Shown in pieces: positions 1 to 8,227 of a stretch of DNA of 64,000 bases. Below the pieces are notes generated by a model. The model was not told the DNA's origin, made no database searches, and saw nothing but the letters and a program-made list of their open reading frames with translations. A program made the position numbers and the translations under genes. Every line of letters starts with the position of its first letter. Position 1 is the stretch's first letter. The stretch lies in NCBI RefSeq assembly GCF_031455195.1, contig NZ_JAVDSH010000002.1:186001-250000 (forward strand), written 5' to 3'. Origin of the DNA: Arthrobacter nitroguajacolicus_D (lineage in GTDB: Bacteria > Actinomycetota > Actinomycetes > Actinomycetales > Micrococcaceae).

Positions 1-1
1 A

Positions 2-337
2 CTTGGCGTGAAGCAGTCCGGCGTGGTGCTCCGCTACATCCTGCAGGCCCGCGACCGTGGCCTGGGCGTCATCTTCATCACCCACAATCCGCACCACGCT
101 TTCCCCGTGGGCGACCGGTTCCTGTTGCTCAAGCGGGGCAAGTCGATTGGGTATTACGACAAGAAGGACATCACCCTGGATGAGCTGACGGCCCAGATGG
201 CCGGCGGTGCAGAACTCGCAGAGCTGGCCCACGAGTTGGAGCAGCTCGGTGGCCACTCCGACGCCCTTGAGGAAGTCAAAGCCGAGGTGGCCGGTGTGGA
301 GGAATCCGTTCCGGAAAACGCCACTAAGCGGCACTGA
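2..337 (+). CDS. sugar ABC transporter ATP-binding protein, C-terminal fragment
   Basis: The reading frame is open from the left edge, so this is the 3' end of a longer gene; the GTG at 8 is internal. The visible 111 residues hold the end of an ABC ATPase domain: a 'ALGVKQ'-like segment just after Walker B (LGVKQSGVVLRYI) and the H-loop 'VIFITHNPHHA' with its switch His. This pattern is typical of importer ATPases of the ribose/inositol/fructose type. The tail is acidic and Glu/Ala-rich. The gene converges on a LacI repressor and lies beside sugar dehydrogenases, so it probably energises uptake of the sugar or cyclitol used by those enzymes. The substrate cannot be named from this fragment. 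Confidence 0.85.
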   Translation, partial: LGVKQSGVVLRYILQARDRGLGVIFITHNPHHAFPVGDRFLLLKRGKSIGYYDKKDITLDELTAQMAGGAELAELAHELEQLGGHSDALEEVKAEVAGVEESVPENATKRH

Positions 338-353
338 CGCGATAGCTGCTGAA

Positions 354-391
354 AGTCCTGCCCGGAGCGCATGTTGGCTCCGGGCAGGACT
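354..391. terminator. bidirectional terminator hairpin
   Basis: A perfect 15-bp inverted repeat (354-368 with 377-391) with an 8-nt loop lies between two convergent genes, 17 nt after the ABC stop codon and 21 nt from the LacI stop. There is only a short T run (392-395), so it probably serves both strands. Confidence 0.8.
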
Positions 392-412
392 GTTTCCGGC
401 AAGGAGCCAACC

Positions 413-1408
413 CTAGCGAGGCGGCGCTGTGGTGCCGCGCAGCGCCAGTTTCGGCTCAATGAGCGTGCGCTCCGGTTCCAGCGTCGGATCCGCTATGCGG
501 GCCAGTAGCCTGCGGGCGGAGTCCGCCCCAACAATGTCGCTGCGGTTGTCGATGGACGTCAGGTCCAGGAAACGCGACTTGGCCAAGGGGGAGTTGTCGT
601 AGCCGATCACCGAAACGTCGGCAGGTACTGCGAGGCCGCGCGCTTTGATGGCTGCGAAGGCGCCAAGGGCCATGGAGTCGTTCGCTGCGAAGATCGCAGT
701 GGTGTCCGGGTGGCGTTCCAGGAGTCGGCTTGCTGTCTCGTAGCCGTCTTCCTCCGACGTTCCGCTGGACTCGCTGATGAAAGGCTCGACGCCGGCAGCT
801 TCCACGGCGCGACGGTAACCGGCGCGCCGGTGTGCGGAGGCGCCGTCGGACCCTGAGACGTGGCCGATGCGGACGTGGCCCAAACCCAACAGGTGGTTGG
901 CTGCCATGCTTCCGCCGCCGTCGTCATCGTTGGTGATGAGGTCAGCGCCCAAGGGCACGCCTTTGCGCCAGCCGGCCACCACGGTGGGCACCCAGGTCTT
1001 GGCGAGCATGGCATCGCTCGGTTCGGCGGCTATCACCAGCGCATCGACGTGCATGGCGAGCAGTCCGTCTGTGGCTTCCTTGATCCGGTTTTCGCCCGGC
1101 CTGGAGTCCGCAAGCATCACCTGGTACCCAAGGTTTGAAAGGACGGATTCCATTCCACGGAGCAGGTCAACGAACCAGGGGTTCCGGTAGTCATCGATGA
1201 CCAGGCCGATGCTTTTTGTGCTGCTGCTTGCCAGGGTGGTGGCGGCACGGCTCGGCCGGTAGCCCAGTTCAGTGATGGCGTCCCGGACGGCGTTACGGCG
1301 CTTTTCGCTGATTCTTTCGGGGTCTTTGAGGAACAGCGAAACCAACGACGGCGAAACGCCGGCTTGTGTGGCGACGTCGTAGAGCGTGGGGCGTCGGTTG
1401 TTGTTCAA
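413..1408 (-). CDS. LacI family transcriptional regulator
   Basis: 331 residues. The N-terminal HTH (about 8-27, 'TLYDVATQAGVSPSLVSLFL') and hinge are followed by a periplasmic-binding-protein-like effector domain with 'IGHVSG' and 'SVIGYDNSPLA' segments typical of the family. It starts at TTG (1406-1408); AGGA and AAAGG sequences lie upstream, and no better in-frame start is seen. It is divergent from the dehydrogenase/isomerase pair at 1566-3769, and a perfect 14-bp palindrome with a central CG, typical of LacI-family operators, sits in that promoter. It most likely represses the pair, and perhaps the ABC importer, in response to a sugar or cyclitol ligand. Confidence 0.9.
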   Translation of the reverse strand: MNNNRRPTLYDVATQAGVSPSLVSLFLKDPERISEKRRNAVRDAITELGYRPSRAATTLASSSTKSIGLVIDDYRNPWFVDLLRGMESVLSNLGYQVMLADSRPGENRIKEATDGLLAMHVDALVIAAEPSDAMLAKTWVPTVVAGWRKGVPLGADLITNDDDGGGSMAANHLLGLGHVRIGHVSGSDGASAHRRAGYRRAVEAAGVEPFISESSGTSEEDGYETASRLLERHPDTTAIFAANDSMALGAFAAIKARGLAVPADVSVIGYDNSPLAKSRFLDLTSIDNRSDIVGADSARRLLARIADPTLEPERTLIEPKLALRGTTAPPR

Positions 1409-1457
1409 CGTATTTGGCTGCCTTTCGTGTCCTCCCCCGAGGATAGTCCGTTAAGGA

Positions 1458-1486
1458 TTGACAGGACATATAGACATGGTTACGCT
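1458..1486 (+). promoter_or_regulatory. sigma-70-type promoter of the dehydrogenase/isomerase operon
   Basis: TTGACA at 1458-1463 is a perfect -35. After a 17-bp spacer, TACGCT (1481-1486) is a weaker -10. The predicted transcription start near 1493 lies just before the LacI-type palindrome. Confidence 0.6.
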
Positions 1487-1503
1487 CAAATCCAGCGTAA
1501 AAA

Positions 1504-1517
1504 TTGTAGCGCTACAA
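1504..1517. promoter_or_regulatory. LacI-family operator palindrome
   Basis: TTGTAGCGCTACAA is a perfect 14-bp palindrome with the central CG seen in LacI/GalR-family operators. It lies about 10 bp downstream of the predicted start point of the 1566-3769 operon and about 95 bp upstream of the LacI start codon. A bound repressor would block transcription of the operon. Confidence 0.75.
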
Positions 1518-1565
1518 AATGCCGGACGATCCTCATGCGACGGCAGAATTTCGAAGGAGAAATCA

Positions 1566-2753
1566 ATGGCTGAAAGCCTCGGCGTAGCCGTCATCGGAGC
1601 AGGCATGGCAGGCAAGGCCCACGCCGCCGCGTACCGCACGGCATCTGCCCTTTATAGCCCCGTGCTTCCCCAGATCCGCCTCGTCTCCATTGGCGACGTC
1701 AATGCTGAGTTCGGTTCCCTGGCTGCACGCCGATTCGGCTACGAACGCAATGACACCTCATGGCAGGCCATTGCGGAAGCTGATGACATCGACGTCGTCA
1801 GCGTGGTGATCGCCAACTCGCTGCACCGCGAGGTGGTCGAAGGCCTGCTCGCGGCCGGCAAACATGTCCTCTGCGAAAAGCCACTCAGTGACACCCTGGA
1901 CGACGCCCGTGCCATGGCGCACGCAGCACGCGCCGCCGAGGCCCGCGGAAACCTGGCACGCATCGGATTCACCTTCCGCCGCACCCCAGGCATCGCCTAC
2001 ATCCGCGACCTGGTCCGGAACGGCGTGCTGGGGAACGTCCTGCACTTCAGTGGCCGATACTGGACCGACTACGGATTCAGCCCCCAGGCTCCCATGAGCT
2101 GGCGCTACAAAGGCGGACCGGGCTCAGGTGCGCTGGCCGACGTCGGAAGCCACCTGACCTATGTCGCCGAATTCCTCTGCGGCAACATCACCTCCATCAG
2201 TGGTGGCAGGCTGTCCACCGCGATCGACAAGCGCCCGCTCCCGCTCAGCGCAGTCATGGGCCACGACCACGTTGCCGTCAGCGACACGTTCGAAGCCGTG
2301 GAGAACGATGACTACGCCGCCTTCAACGCCGAGTTCACCAACGGTGCCGGCAGCTTCGAAGTGTCCCGCGTTGCAGCAGGACACGCCAACAGCCTCCAAT
2401 TCGAGGTCTTCTGCGAGAACGGCGGAGCCAAGTTCGACCAGCGCCGCCCCAACGAAATCCAGCTTTTCCTCAACGATGGCTCCGGCCTGCAAGGCGGGTA
2501 CCGCCAAGTGATCCTGGGCCCAGGACACCCCTACATTGCCGGCGGCCTGGCCATGGACGCCCCGGAAGTCGGCTTCGGCCAGAACGATGCCTTCGGATAC
2601 CAGGCACGGGCCTTCCTCGAAGAGGTCGCGGGCTTGGCCGAAGCGGACTCCCTGCCCCGTTGCGCAACGTTCGACGAAGGTGTCCGCAACATGGAACTCC
2701 TGGGCGCGGTCACTGAGTCCGCCCTGGACAACGGAAAGAAGATCACGCTATGA
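1566..2753 (+). CDS. Gfo/Idh/MocA family oxidoreductase
   Basis: 395 residues from the ATG at 1566, chosen because AGGAG at 1554-1558 sits 7 nt upstream; the frame is open further upstream but has no ribosome site. The N-terminal Rossmann fold starts with 'VIGAGMAGKAHA' (about 9-20), the family lysine motif CEKP is at 103-106, and 'DVGSHLTYV' supplies the Asp/His of the C-terminal substrate domain. Family members oxidise sugars, cyclitols or their derivatives with NAD(P). It is the first gene of a two-gene operon, with its stop overlapping the next start (ATGA), under a probable LacI operator. The substrate is unknown; an inositol-like or keto-sugar substrate would fit the isomerase that follows. 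Confidence 0.9.
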   Translation: MAESLGVAVIGAGMAGKAHAAAYRTASALYSPVLPQIRLVSIGDVNAEFGSLAARRFGYERNDTSWQAIAEADDIDVVSVVIANSLHREVVEGLLAAGKHVLCEKPLSDTLDDARAMAHAARAAEARGNLARIGFTFRRTPGIAYIRDLVRNGVLGNVLHFSGRYWTDYGFSPQAPMSWRYKGGPGSGALADVGSHLTYVAEFLCGNITSISGGRLSTAIDKRPLPLSAVMGHDHVAVSDTFEAVENDDYAAFNAEFTNGAGSFEVSRVAAGHANSLQFEVFCENGGAKFDQRRPNEIQLFLNDGSGLQGGYRQVILGPGHPYIAGGLAMDAPEVGFGQNDAFGYQARAFLEEVAGLAEADSLPRCATFDEGVRNMELLGAVTESALDNGKKITL

Positions 2754-3769
2754 AGCTCGGGGTCTACAACGCGATCCTCCACGACCGTCCGCTTCCTGAA
2801 GCGCTCAAAGTCATCGCCGACCTTGGCCTGACTGGCATCGAGATCAACACCGGCGGATTCCTTCCCGCCGTGCATGTCCCCACGTTCGACCAGATCCTGG
2901 AAAGCGACGCCGCCCGCGACGACTACCTCGGGATCTTTGAGGGCACCGGGGTTTCAATCGCTGGCCTGAATTGCAACGGAAACCCCCTGCATCCCAAGCC
3001 GGAAATTGGCGAAAAGCACGCCGAGGACATCCGTCGTTCCATCCGCTTGGCCAACCGGCTGGGCCAGGACCGCGTGGTCACCATGTCCGGGCTGCCCGGG
3101 GGAGAGCCCGGCGCCACCACGGTGAACTGGGTGGTCAACGCCTGGAACTCCGCGGCGCTGGATGTCCTGGACTACCAGTGGGGAGTAGCGGCAGCCTTCT
3201 GGAAGGAAACGGACCGGCTCGCCGCAGACCATGGCGTCAAGGTGGCGTTGGAGCTGCACCCGCAGAACATTGTTTTCAATACCGCGGATGTCTACAAGCT
3301 GGTCGAGCTCACCGGTGCCACCCACGTTGGCGTCGAACTGGACGCATCCCACTTGTTCTGGCAGCAGATGGATCCAGTGGCGGTGGTCCGGGAACTTGGG
3401 CCACTGGTCTTTCAGGCGGCAGCCAAGGACGTCCGTGTGAACAAGGACAACGCTGCGCTCTACGGTGTGTTGGACAACAGCTTCCGGCGGCTCTCGGAAA
3501 CGGAAAACCGGACCAACCTTGGTGGCGACGAATGGGCCAACGAATGGCCCAAGAACTCTGCCTGGGACTTCGTGGCCCTGGGCCGTGGTCACGACACCGC
3601 GTTCTGGACCGAGTTCCTCCGGGCCCTGCACGACGTCGATCCGAACATGCTGGTCAATATCGAGCACGAGGACGTTTCGCTGGGTCGGATCGAGGGGCTC
3701 GAGGTCGCGGCACAGGTGCTTCGCGACGCCGACGCAGCCCTTGAGGCATCGCTCAACGTCCCTGCCTGA
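2750..3769 (+). CDS. sugar phosphate isomerase/epimerase (xylose isomerase-like TIM barrel)
   Basis: 339 residues; it starts at an ATG overlapping the previous stop by 4 nt, so translation is probably coupled. The sequence reads as an AP-endonuclease-2/xylose-isomerase TIM barrel: 'KLGVYNAILHDRPLPEALKV', then metal-ligand-type segments 'VALELHPQN' (Glu), 'GVELDASHLFW' (Asp/His) and 'VNIEHED' (Glu, His). Such proteins interconvert keto-sugars or inosose derivatives. Pairing with the upstream dehydrogenase suggests oxidation followed by isomerisation or epimerisation of one substrate. The exact reaction is not determined by sequence. Confidence 0.88.
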   Translation: MKLGVYNAILHDRPLPEALKVIADLGLTGIEINTGGFLPAVHVPTFDQILESDAARDDYLGIFEGTGVSIAGLNCNGNPLHPKPEIGEKHAEDIRRSIRLANRLGQDRVVTMSGLPGGEPGATTVNWVVNAWNSAALDVLDYQWGVAAAFWKETDRLAADHGVKVALELHPQNIVFNTADVYKLVELTGATHVGVELDASHLFWQQMDPVAVVRELGPLVFQAAAKDVRVNKDNAALYGVLDNSFRRLSETENRTNLGGDEWANEWPKNSAWDFVALGRGHDTAFWTEFLRALHDVDPNMLVNIEHEDVSLGRIEGLEVAAQVLRDADAALEASLNVPA

Positions 3770-3783
3770 GACTCCCGTGCTGT

Positions 3784-3817
3784 GTCCGGGGCGGCGGCTA
3801 CGGCCCCCGCCCCGGAC
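3784..3817. terminator. hairpin between convergent genes
   Basis: An 11-bp GC-rich stem (3784-3794 with 3807-3817) with a 12-nt loop lies 15 nt after the isomerase stop and before the end of the convergent dehydrogenase. There is no T tract, so termination strength is uncertain. Confidence 0.55.
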
Positions 3818-3852
3818 GCGCCGTTCACCGTTCCGGGTGCTGCACGCTGATG

Positions 3853-4878
3853 CTAGGCCTGGACCCTGACGGGTACGCCGGTCTCCAGGGACAGTTGTGC
3901 TGCGTCGGCTACCTTTGACGCCGCCACGGCGTCTTCGGGAGTGCAAGGATTCTTACGTTTGCCCAGCACAACCTCTACGAAGGCCGCCATCTCGGCCCGG
4001 TAGGCCTGGTCAAACCGCTCGGCGAACGTGGTGTGCGCAGTGCCGGACGGGAACGTAACTGTGGGCTCGGCCGACCTCAGTGCCATCTGCTGGTCCATTC
4101 CCACCAGCACTGATTGCTCGGAGCCTTGAAGTTCCAAGCGGACGTCATGCCCGGCTCCGTTGTAGCGGCTGGCCGATACCGTACCCACCGTGCCGTCGTC
4201 GAACGTCACCAGAGCCAGGGCGGTGTCGACGTCGCCCACCTCACCGATGGCCGGGTCGCCGTTGTTGGAGCCCTTGGCGTAGACTTCCACGATGTCCCTG
4301 CCTGTGAGCCATCGGAGAATGTCGAAGTCGTGGACTGAACAGTCGCGGAATAGGCCGCCCGATGTTGCAAGGAACTCCACCGGCGGCGGTGTCATGTCGC
4401 AGGTGACAGCCCGAAGTGAGTGGATCCAACCAAGCTCCCCGGCCTCGTAGGCCCGTTTGGCCTCCAAGTACCCGGCATCGAATCGACGCTGGTGACCGAT
4501 TTGGACGGTGCCCGATTTCTCGCTGATGTAGTCGAGGACGGGTTGGGACTCCGCCACATTGACAGCCACGGGTTTTTCGCAGAACACCGGGATGCCTGCG
4601 TTCACACCCGCACGGATGAGACCAGGGTGAGTGGCTGTGCCTGTTGCGATGACCAGGCCGTCCACTCCGGACCCGATGAGCTCCTCCGCTGATCCCAGGA
4701 ATTCGGCGCCCACGCTCTCGGCCACTGCACGGGCATGATCCCCGGCCACATCCGTCAGTTTGAGGCTCACATGGATGCCGTCAGGGTTGAGGGACTCGTT
4801 GAGGGCGCTGATGTTCTTGGCATGCATCACGCCGATCCGGCCTACGCCTACGAGGCCGAGGGTCACGTTCTTGGTCAT
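3853..4878 (-). CDS. inositol 2-dehydrogenase-like Gfo/Idh/MocA oxidoreductase
   Basis: 341 residues. The NAD(P)-binding GVGRIG is at 11-16, EKP is at 101-103, and 'FRDCSVHDFDILRW' gives Asp179 and His183 in the positions used as catalytic pair by inositol dehydrogenase (IolG). Family members oxidise myo-inositol or related cyclitols and sugars at C2. It is a second Gfo/Idh/MocA enzyme in the same locus, on the opposite strand and convergent with the two-gene operon at 1566-3769. The symbol iolG is plausible but not assigned, because scyllo-inositol and galactose-type relatives look similar. Confidence 0.87.
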   Translation of the reverse strand: MTKNVTLGLVGVGRIGVMHAKNISALNESLNPDGIHVSLKLTDVAGDHARAVAESVGAEFLGSAEELIGSGVDGLVIATGTATHPGLIRAGVNAGIPVFCEKPVAVNVAESQPVLDYISEKSGTVQIGHQRRFDAGYLEAKRAYEAGELGWIHSLRAVTCDMTPPPVEFLATSGGLFRDCSVHDFDILRWLTGRDIVEVYAKGSNNGDPAIGEVGDVDTALALVTFDDGTVGTVSASRYNGAGHDVRLELQGSEQSVLVGMDQQMALRSAEPTVTFPSGTAHTTFAERFDQAYRAEMAAFVEVVLGKRKNPCTPEDAVAASKVADAAQLSLETGVPVRVQA

Positions 4879-4972
4879 TTCTGTCTCCGTCGGTGCAGCA
4901 GAAGGTCATCTCCAGAGAGAGATTCCTGAAGTGAGACTAGAGGTTGTCAGATTGTCCTGTCAAACATAGGTG

Positions 4973-5050
4973 GGGATGTGAGTGAGCGTCTGGCTGAAGG
5001 GGGTGGGATGTGAGTGAGCGTCTGGCTGAAGGGGGTGGGATGTGAGTGAG
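4973..5050. repeat. 32-bp tandem repeat, about 2.4 copies
   Basis: Two identical 32-bp units (4976-5007 and 5008-5039) are followed by the first 11 bases of a third (5040-5050). Each unit contains GTGAGTGAGCGTCTGGCTG and a G-rich end. The array lies in the gap between the divergent start of the inositol-type dehydrogenase and the 3' end of the PIG-L gene. I see no open frame or hairpin in it. Confidence 0.9.
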
Positions 5051-5122
5051 GGGTGGACATGGCTGACGCGGGCCGAAGAGTCTGGGGGAAAACTCCGACC
5101 CGCGCCAGGTCCATGGGGCCGG

Positions 5123-8050
5123 TCAGGCGATGATCTTCATCGCCTGCCAACCGGTACCCAGGCTGGTGGGGGGAACGTTTCTGAACGTTCCGCTGCCCGA
5201 GCCCGGATACAGCCACAGGGTGTCTCCGATGCGGCCGAGGACGTCATTCTTGGCGTCACCGTCCAAGTCCCGGGGCCCTGCCATCGATGTTCTGTTGTCC
5301 CAACCCGCGGAGATCTGCTTCCACGGCAACCAATCGCTGGCTCCGTCACCGGGATAGAGCCAGAGTGCGCCGGTATCCGCACGCCGGGCCAGCACGTCTG
5401 CTTTACCATCTCCATTAAAGTCCCCGGTGCTGAAGATTGCATTCATGACATTCCAGCCCGTTCCCACCGTGGTGGGCGTCCGGAGGCCACCGCTGCCGTT
5501 TCCTGCGTAGAGGCGCAGGTCCCCGGTGCTGCGCCGGGCCATGATGTCGGGAATGCCGTCACCGCTGAAGTCCCCGGGGGAGAACAGTTGGGTCATGGCA
5601 CTCCAGCCGGTACTGATCTGCGAGCGGGCACCAAAGCCACCGGCCCCGTCCCCTGGGTACAGCCACAGGACATCTCCCGCTCGGGCAACGACGTCGGCCT
5701 TGCCGTCCCGGTTGAAGTCACCGGGGGTGATGGCGTCAGTCACCGTCGACCAGTCCGAGGCCGGTATGGCAAGCTTCCTGGCCTGGAGGCCGCCAGCGCC
5801 GTCACCCGGGTACAGGTACAGGTTTCCCGTCGCATCGGAGGCCAGGACGTCGGCTTTGCCGTCACCGTCGAAATCATGGGCCGACGGAGGACCGGCTGCG
5901 GGAACGCTGTAGGTCTGGGTGGCCACGGCGGAGGTGTTGCCGGCGGGGTCCACTCCGATGTATTTGAGCACCAGTGCGGAATTGCCCATCACGATTGGAG
6001 CCGCGTACTTGAAGTTGGTGGCGCTCTCCGTTGCCGTCGGTGTGCTGCCATCGGTGGTGTAGTAGATGGTTGTCCCAGCCTCATTGGCGGACAGGGAAAT
6101 GGTGGCTCCACTGGACAACGGACGGCCGGTGGGATTGGCCGTTACTGTGGGAGCCGTGGTGTCTGCCGGGACTGTGTAGGTCTGCGAGGCAACATCTGAG
6201 GCATTGCCGGCAGGGTCGGTAGCGAAATACTTCAGCGTCATCGGGCCGGTGCCCGGGAACGTGATCGGAGTGGAGTACACCAACCCGGCGGTCAACGGAT
6301 CCGTGCCGTCCGTGGTGTATTTGATCACCGAATTCGGTTCATTGGCTGTCAAAGTGATCGACGTGCCGGCAGCGTACGCTCCTCCCGCCGGGTTGGCGGT
6401 CACTATGGGTTTGGTCGTGTCCGGCCCCGTGGAGTAGGTCTGCGTGGCCACCGCGGAAGCGTTGTTGGCGCTGTCCACTGCGAAGTACTTCAGGGTCAGC
6501 GGACCGCTCAGCGTCAGCGGAGCGGTGTACTTGTTGCTGGTGGTCGTGGGCGTGCTGCCATCGGTCGTGTAATAAATTGTGGCCGTCTCGTTGGCCGTGA
6601 GGGTGACGGTCTGCCCAACGGAGTAGGTTCCGCCGGGAGGCGTCGGTGTTACTGAAGGTGCCACGTTGTCTGTTCCGAGGTAGGCCTCAAACTCGGCCAA
6701 GCCGGCGTTGGTCGTAGTGGGGCTGACTGAGGTGATGTTGAGCCTGACAGAACTCACTGTTTTGGAAGGGAAATTGATGGTGAGGCCGGACCCATTGTTG
6801 GGAAGGGCCGGAACAGGCACAGAGCTGCCATCGGAGAACTGTAGATTGCCTCCCGTAACTTGATCTGTGAGCACAGGGCGATCGGCCAAGGTAACCGCAT
6901 TTATGGTGCGGGTGGGCGAGAAATCGTATTCGATCCAGCTGCCGGCTTTTTCGCCAGCGGTCACCCATTCACGGCTCGCGTCCATGGGGGCTCCCCACGC
7001 GTAGCCGTCTCGCGCCTTCTCCGGGCCCTGTGCCGTGGCCTTCTGCGAGGACGAAGACACCGTGGTGCCGGGGGACTTGGCTGCGTTGCCTGTCCACTCG
7101 ATGGCCGTGATGTACTGCCGTTTCAGCCATTCGTCGTAGGGGGAGTCGGGACATCCTTCGCCTGGGCTGCTGCAGATGTACATGTCGAAGTCCGCGAACC
7201 GAACGAACGTATCTACCTTCGCTGTAAGCTCGGCACCCGTCACATTTTGGGCGTACTCGTCAATGACGTACGCGTCATAGGCCAGGGCTGTATGGGGTCC
7301 TGCGTAACTGCGGCTGGCGAGCTGGGCGAACTTGGCGGTAGCCCAATGGTCACTATGGTCGTACGGGTTCTTGTAGGTCCCGGTCCAATCCTGGGTGCGG
7401 AAGGTGGTGGGTTGGAAGTTGGCCACCAGACGGTTCAGTGCTGTTTGGAACTGTGTCTTGGTGAAGGCAGCCGCGTTATCCACCGGACGGATGGAAGACA
7501 ACCGTCCATCCCAAAGTTTGAGGATGCTTTGGGAATTATAGGCGGCGCTGCCCAGTCCGTTGGGGAAACCGTCGGGCAGGCGCATAAAGACAACGGAGAC
7601 GTTAGGGGCACCATTGAGTGTCTGCATGGTCAGCGGACGGTTCGGTACACCGGCGTCAGACGTGGTCCAAGAGTCCGCAACTCCAGCCATTTTCGCGTAG
7701 CTGGCCCTGATGCCAGCCTCAAGGCTTTTCCAGTAAGCAGGCCCCTCGCCGGCTTCCCCGGCCGTGGTGTAGACGGTCTGGACACACCGCTTGGCTTGGA
7801 TGTCGCGCATGAAGTCCGGGCTGATAAAGATCAGGTCGTCGTCAGTATGGGCCACGATCTGCATGGCGCCACCGGTACCTGCGCAGGGCGGCACGGCCGC
7901 GGACGCGGACGCCGTGAAGCCAAGCGTCAGGCCCGTGATGGTCATGGAAAGAGCCAGAAGCCACGCCATTAATCGGCGACTTCTGGAAGTGGGTGGGGTT
8001 ACAACGCGAAATCCGGGGCGGCGAAAGGGTTTTGGACGGTCCACAACCAT
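5123..8050 (-). CDS. secreted PIG-L deacetylase family protein with chitobiase-type and FG-GAP repeats
   Basis: 975 residues. An Arg-rich start and hydrophobic core (about 27-47) ending 'ASASAAVP' form a signal peptide, so it is exported. 'AHTDDDLIFISP' (67-78) matches the metal-binding AHPDDE motif of PIG-L/LmbE de-N-acetylases, with Thr for Pro and Asp for Glu. The middle holds three repeats of about 80 residues with 'IYYTTDGSTPT' and 'LTLKYFAVD', the CHB_HEX_C_1 fold. About residues 725-975 hold five FG-GAP/VCBS blades with Asp-rich loops (DFDGDGKAD, DFNRDGKAD, DFSGDGIPD, DFNGDGKAD, DLDGDAKND), probably Ca-binding. It probably removes acyl groups from an extracellular amino-sugar. The ATG is unusually close to its GAGGAG, so an in-frame downstream start is possible. 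Confidence 0.87.
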   Translation of the reverse strand: MVVDRPKPFRRPGFRVVTPPTSRSRRLMAWLLALSMTITGLTLGFTASASAAVPPCAGTGGAMQIVAHTDDDLIFISPDFMRDIQAKRCVQTVYTTAGEAGEGPAYWKSLEAGIRASYAKMAGVADSWTTSDAGVPNRPLTMQTLNGAPNVSVVFMRLPDGFPNGLGSAAYNSQSILKLWDGRLSSIRPVDNAAAFTKTQFQTALNRLVANFQPTTFRTQDWTGTYKNPYDHSDHWATAKFAQLASRSYAGPHTALAYDAYVIDEYAQNVTGAELTAKVDTFVRFADFDMYICSSPGEGCPDSPYDEWLKRQYITAIEWTGNAAKSPGTTVSSSSQKATAQGPEKARDGYAWGAPMDASREWVTAGEKAGSWIEYDFSPTRTINAVTLADRPVLTDQVTGGNLQFSDGSSVPVPALPNNGSGLTINFPSKTVSSVRLNITSVSPTTTNAGLAEFEAYLGTDNVAPSVTPTPPGGTYSVGQTVTLTANETATIYYTTDGSTPTTTSNKYTAPLTLSGPLTLKYFAVDSANNASAVATQTYSTGPDTTKPIVTANPAGGAYAAGTSITLTANEPNSVIKYTTDGTDPLTAGLVYSTPITFPGTGPMTLKYFATDPAGNASDVASQTYTVPADTTAPTVTANPTGRPLSSGATISLSANEAGTTIYYTTDGSTPTATESATNFKYAAPIVMGNSALVLKYIGVDPAGNTSAVATQTYSVPAAGPPSAHDFDGDGKADVLASDATGNLYLYPGDGAGGLQARKLAIPASDWSTVTDAITPGDFNRDGKADVVARAGDVLWLYPGDGAGGFGARSQISTGWSAMTQLFSPGDFSGDGIPDIMARRSTGDLRLYAGNGSGGLRTPTTVGTGWNVMNAIFSTGDFNGDGKADVLARRADTGALWLYPGDGASDWLPWKQISAGWDNRTSMAGPRDLDGDAKNDVLGRIGDTLWLYPGSGSGTFRNVPPTSLGTGWQAMKIIA

Positions 8051-8215
8051 GCTCCTCGAGCAGATGTTGGGCCCCCCAGCCGGCGAACTTAACGACGCCC
8101 CCAGAGCGTCATGTGAATGGAGTTATGTACTCGGCCCGCTGGCGGGAGAGCCGTGGGCGTCGTGATGCGAGTTACTGTACTCCTTCGGTCCGGGCATGGG
8201 TAGGGTTCGGGCCAC

Positions 8216-8221
8216 TACGCT
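8216..8221 (+). promoter_or_regulatory. -10 element of a possible leaderless transcript
   Basis: TACGCT fits the TANNNT pattern and ends 6 nt before the ATG at 8228, which would place the transcription start at the start codon. No Shine-Dalgarno sequence precedes this ATG. No clear -35 is seen. Confidence 0.45.
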
Positions 8222-8227
8222 GAAACC

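Noticed and set aside
4973..5050. CRISPR-like repeats
   Set aside because: The 32-bp units are directly adjacent with no spacers, and there are only 2.4 copies; no cas gene is present.
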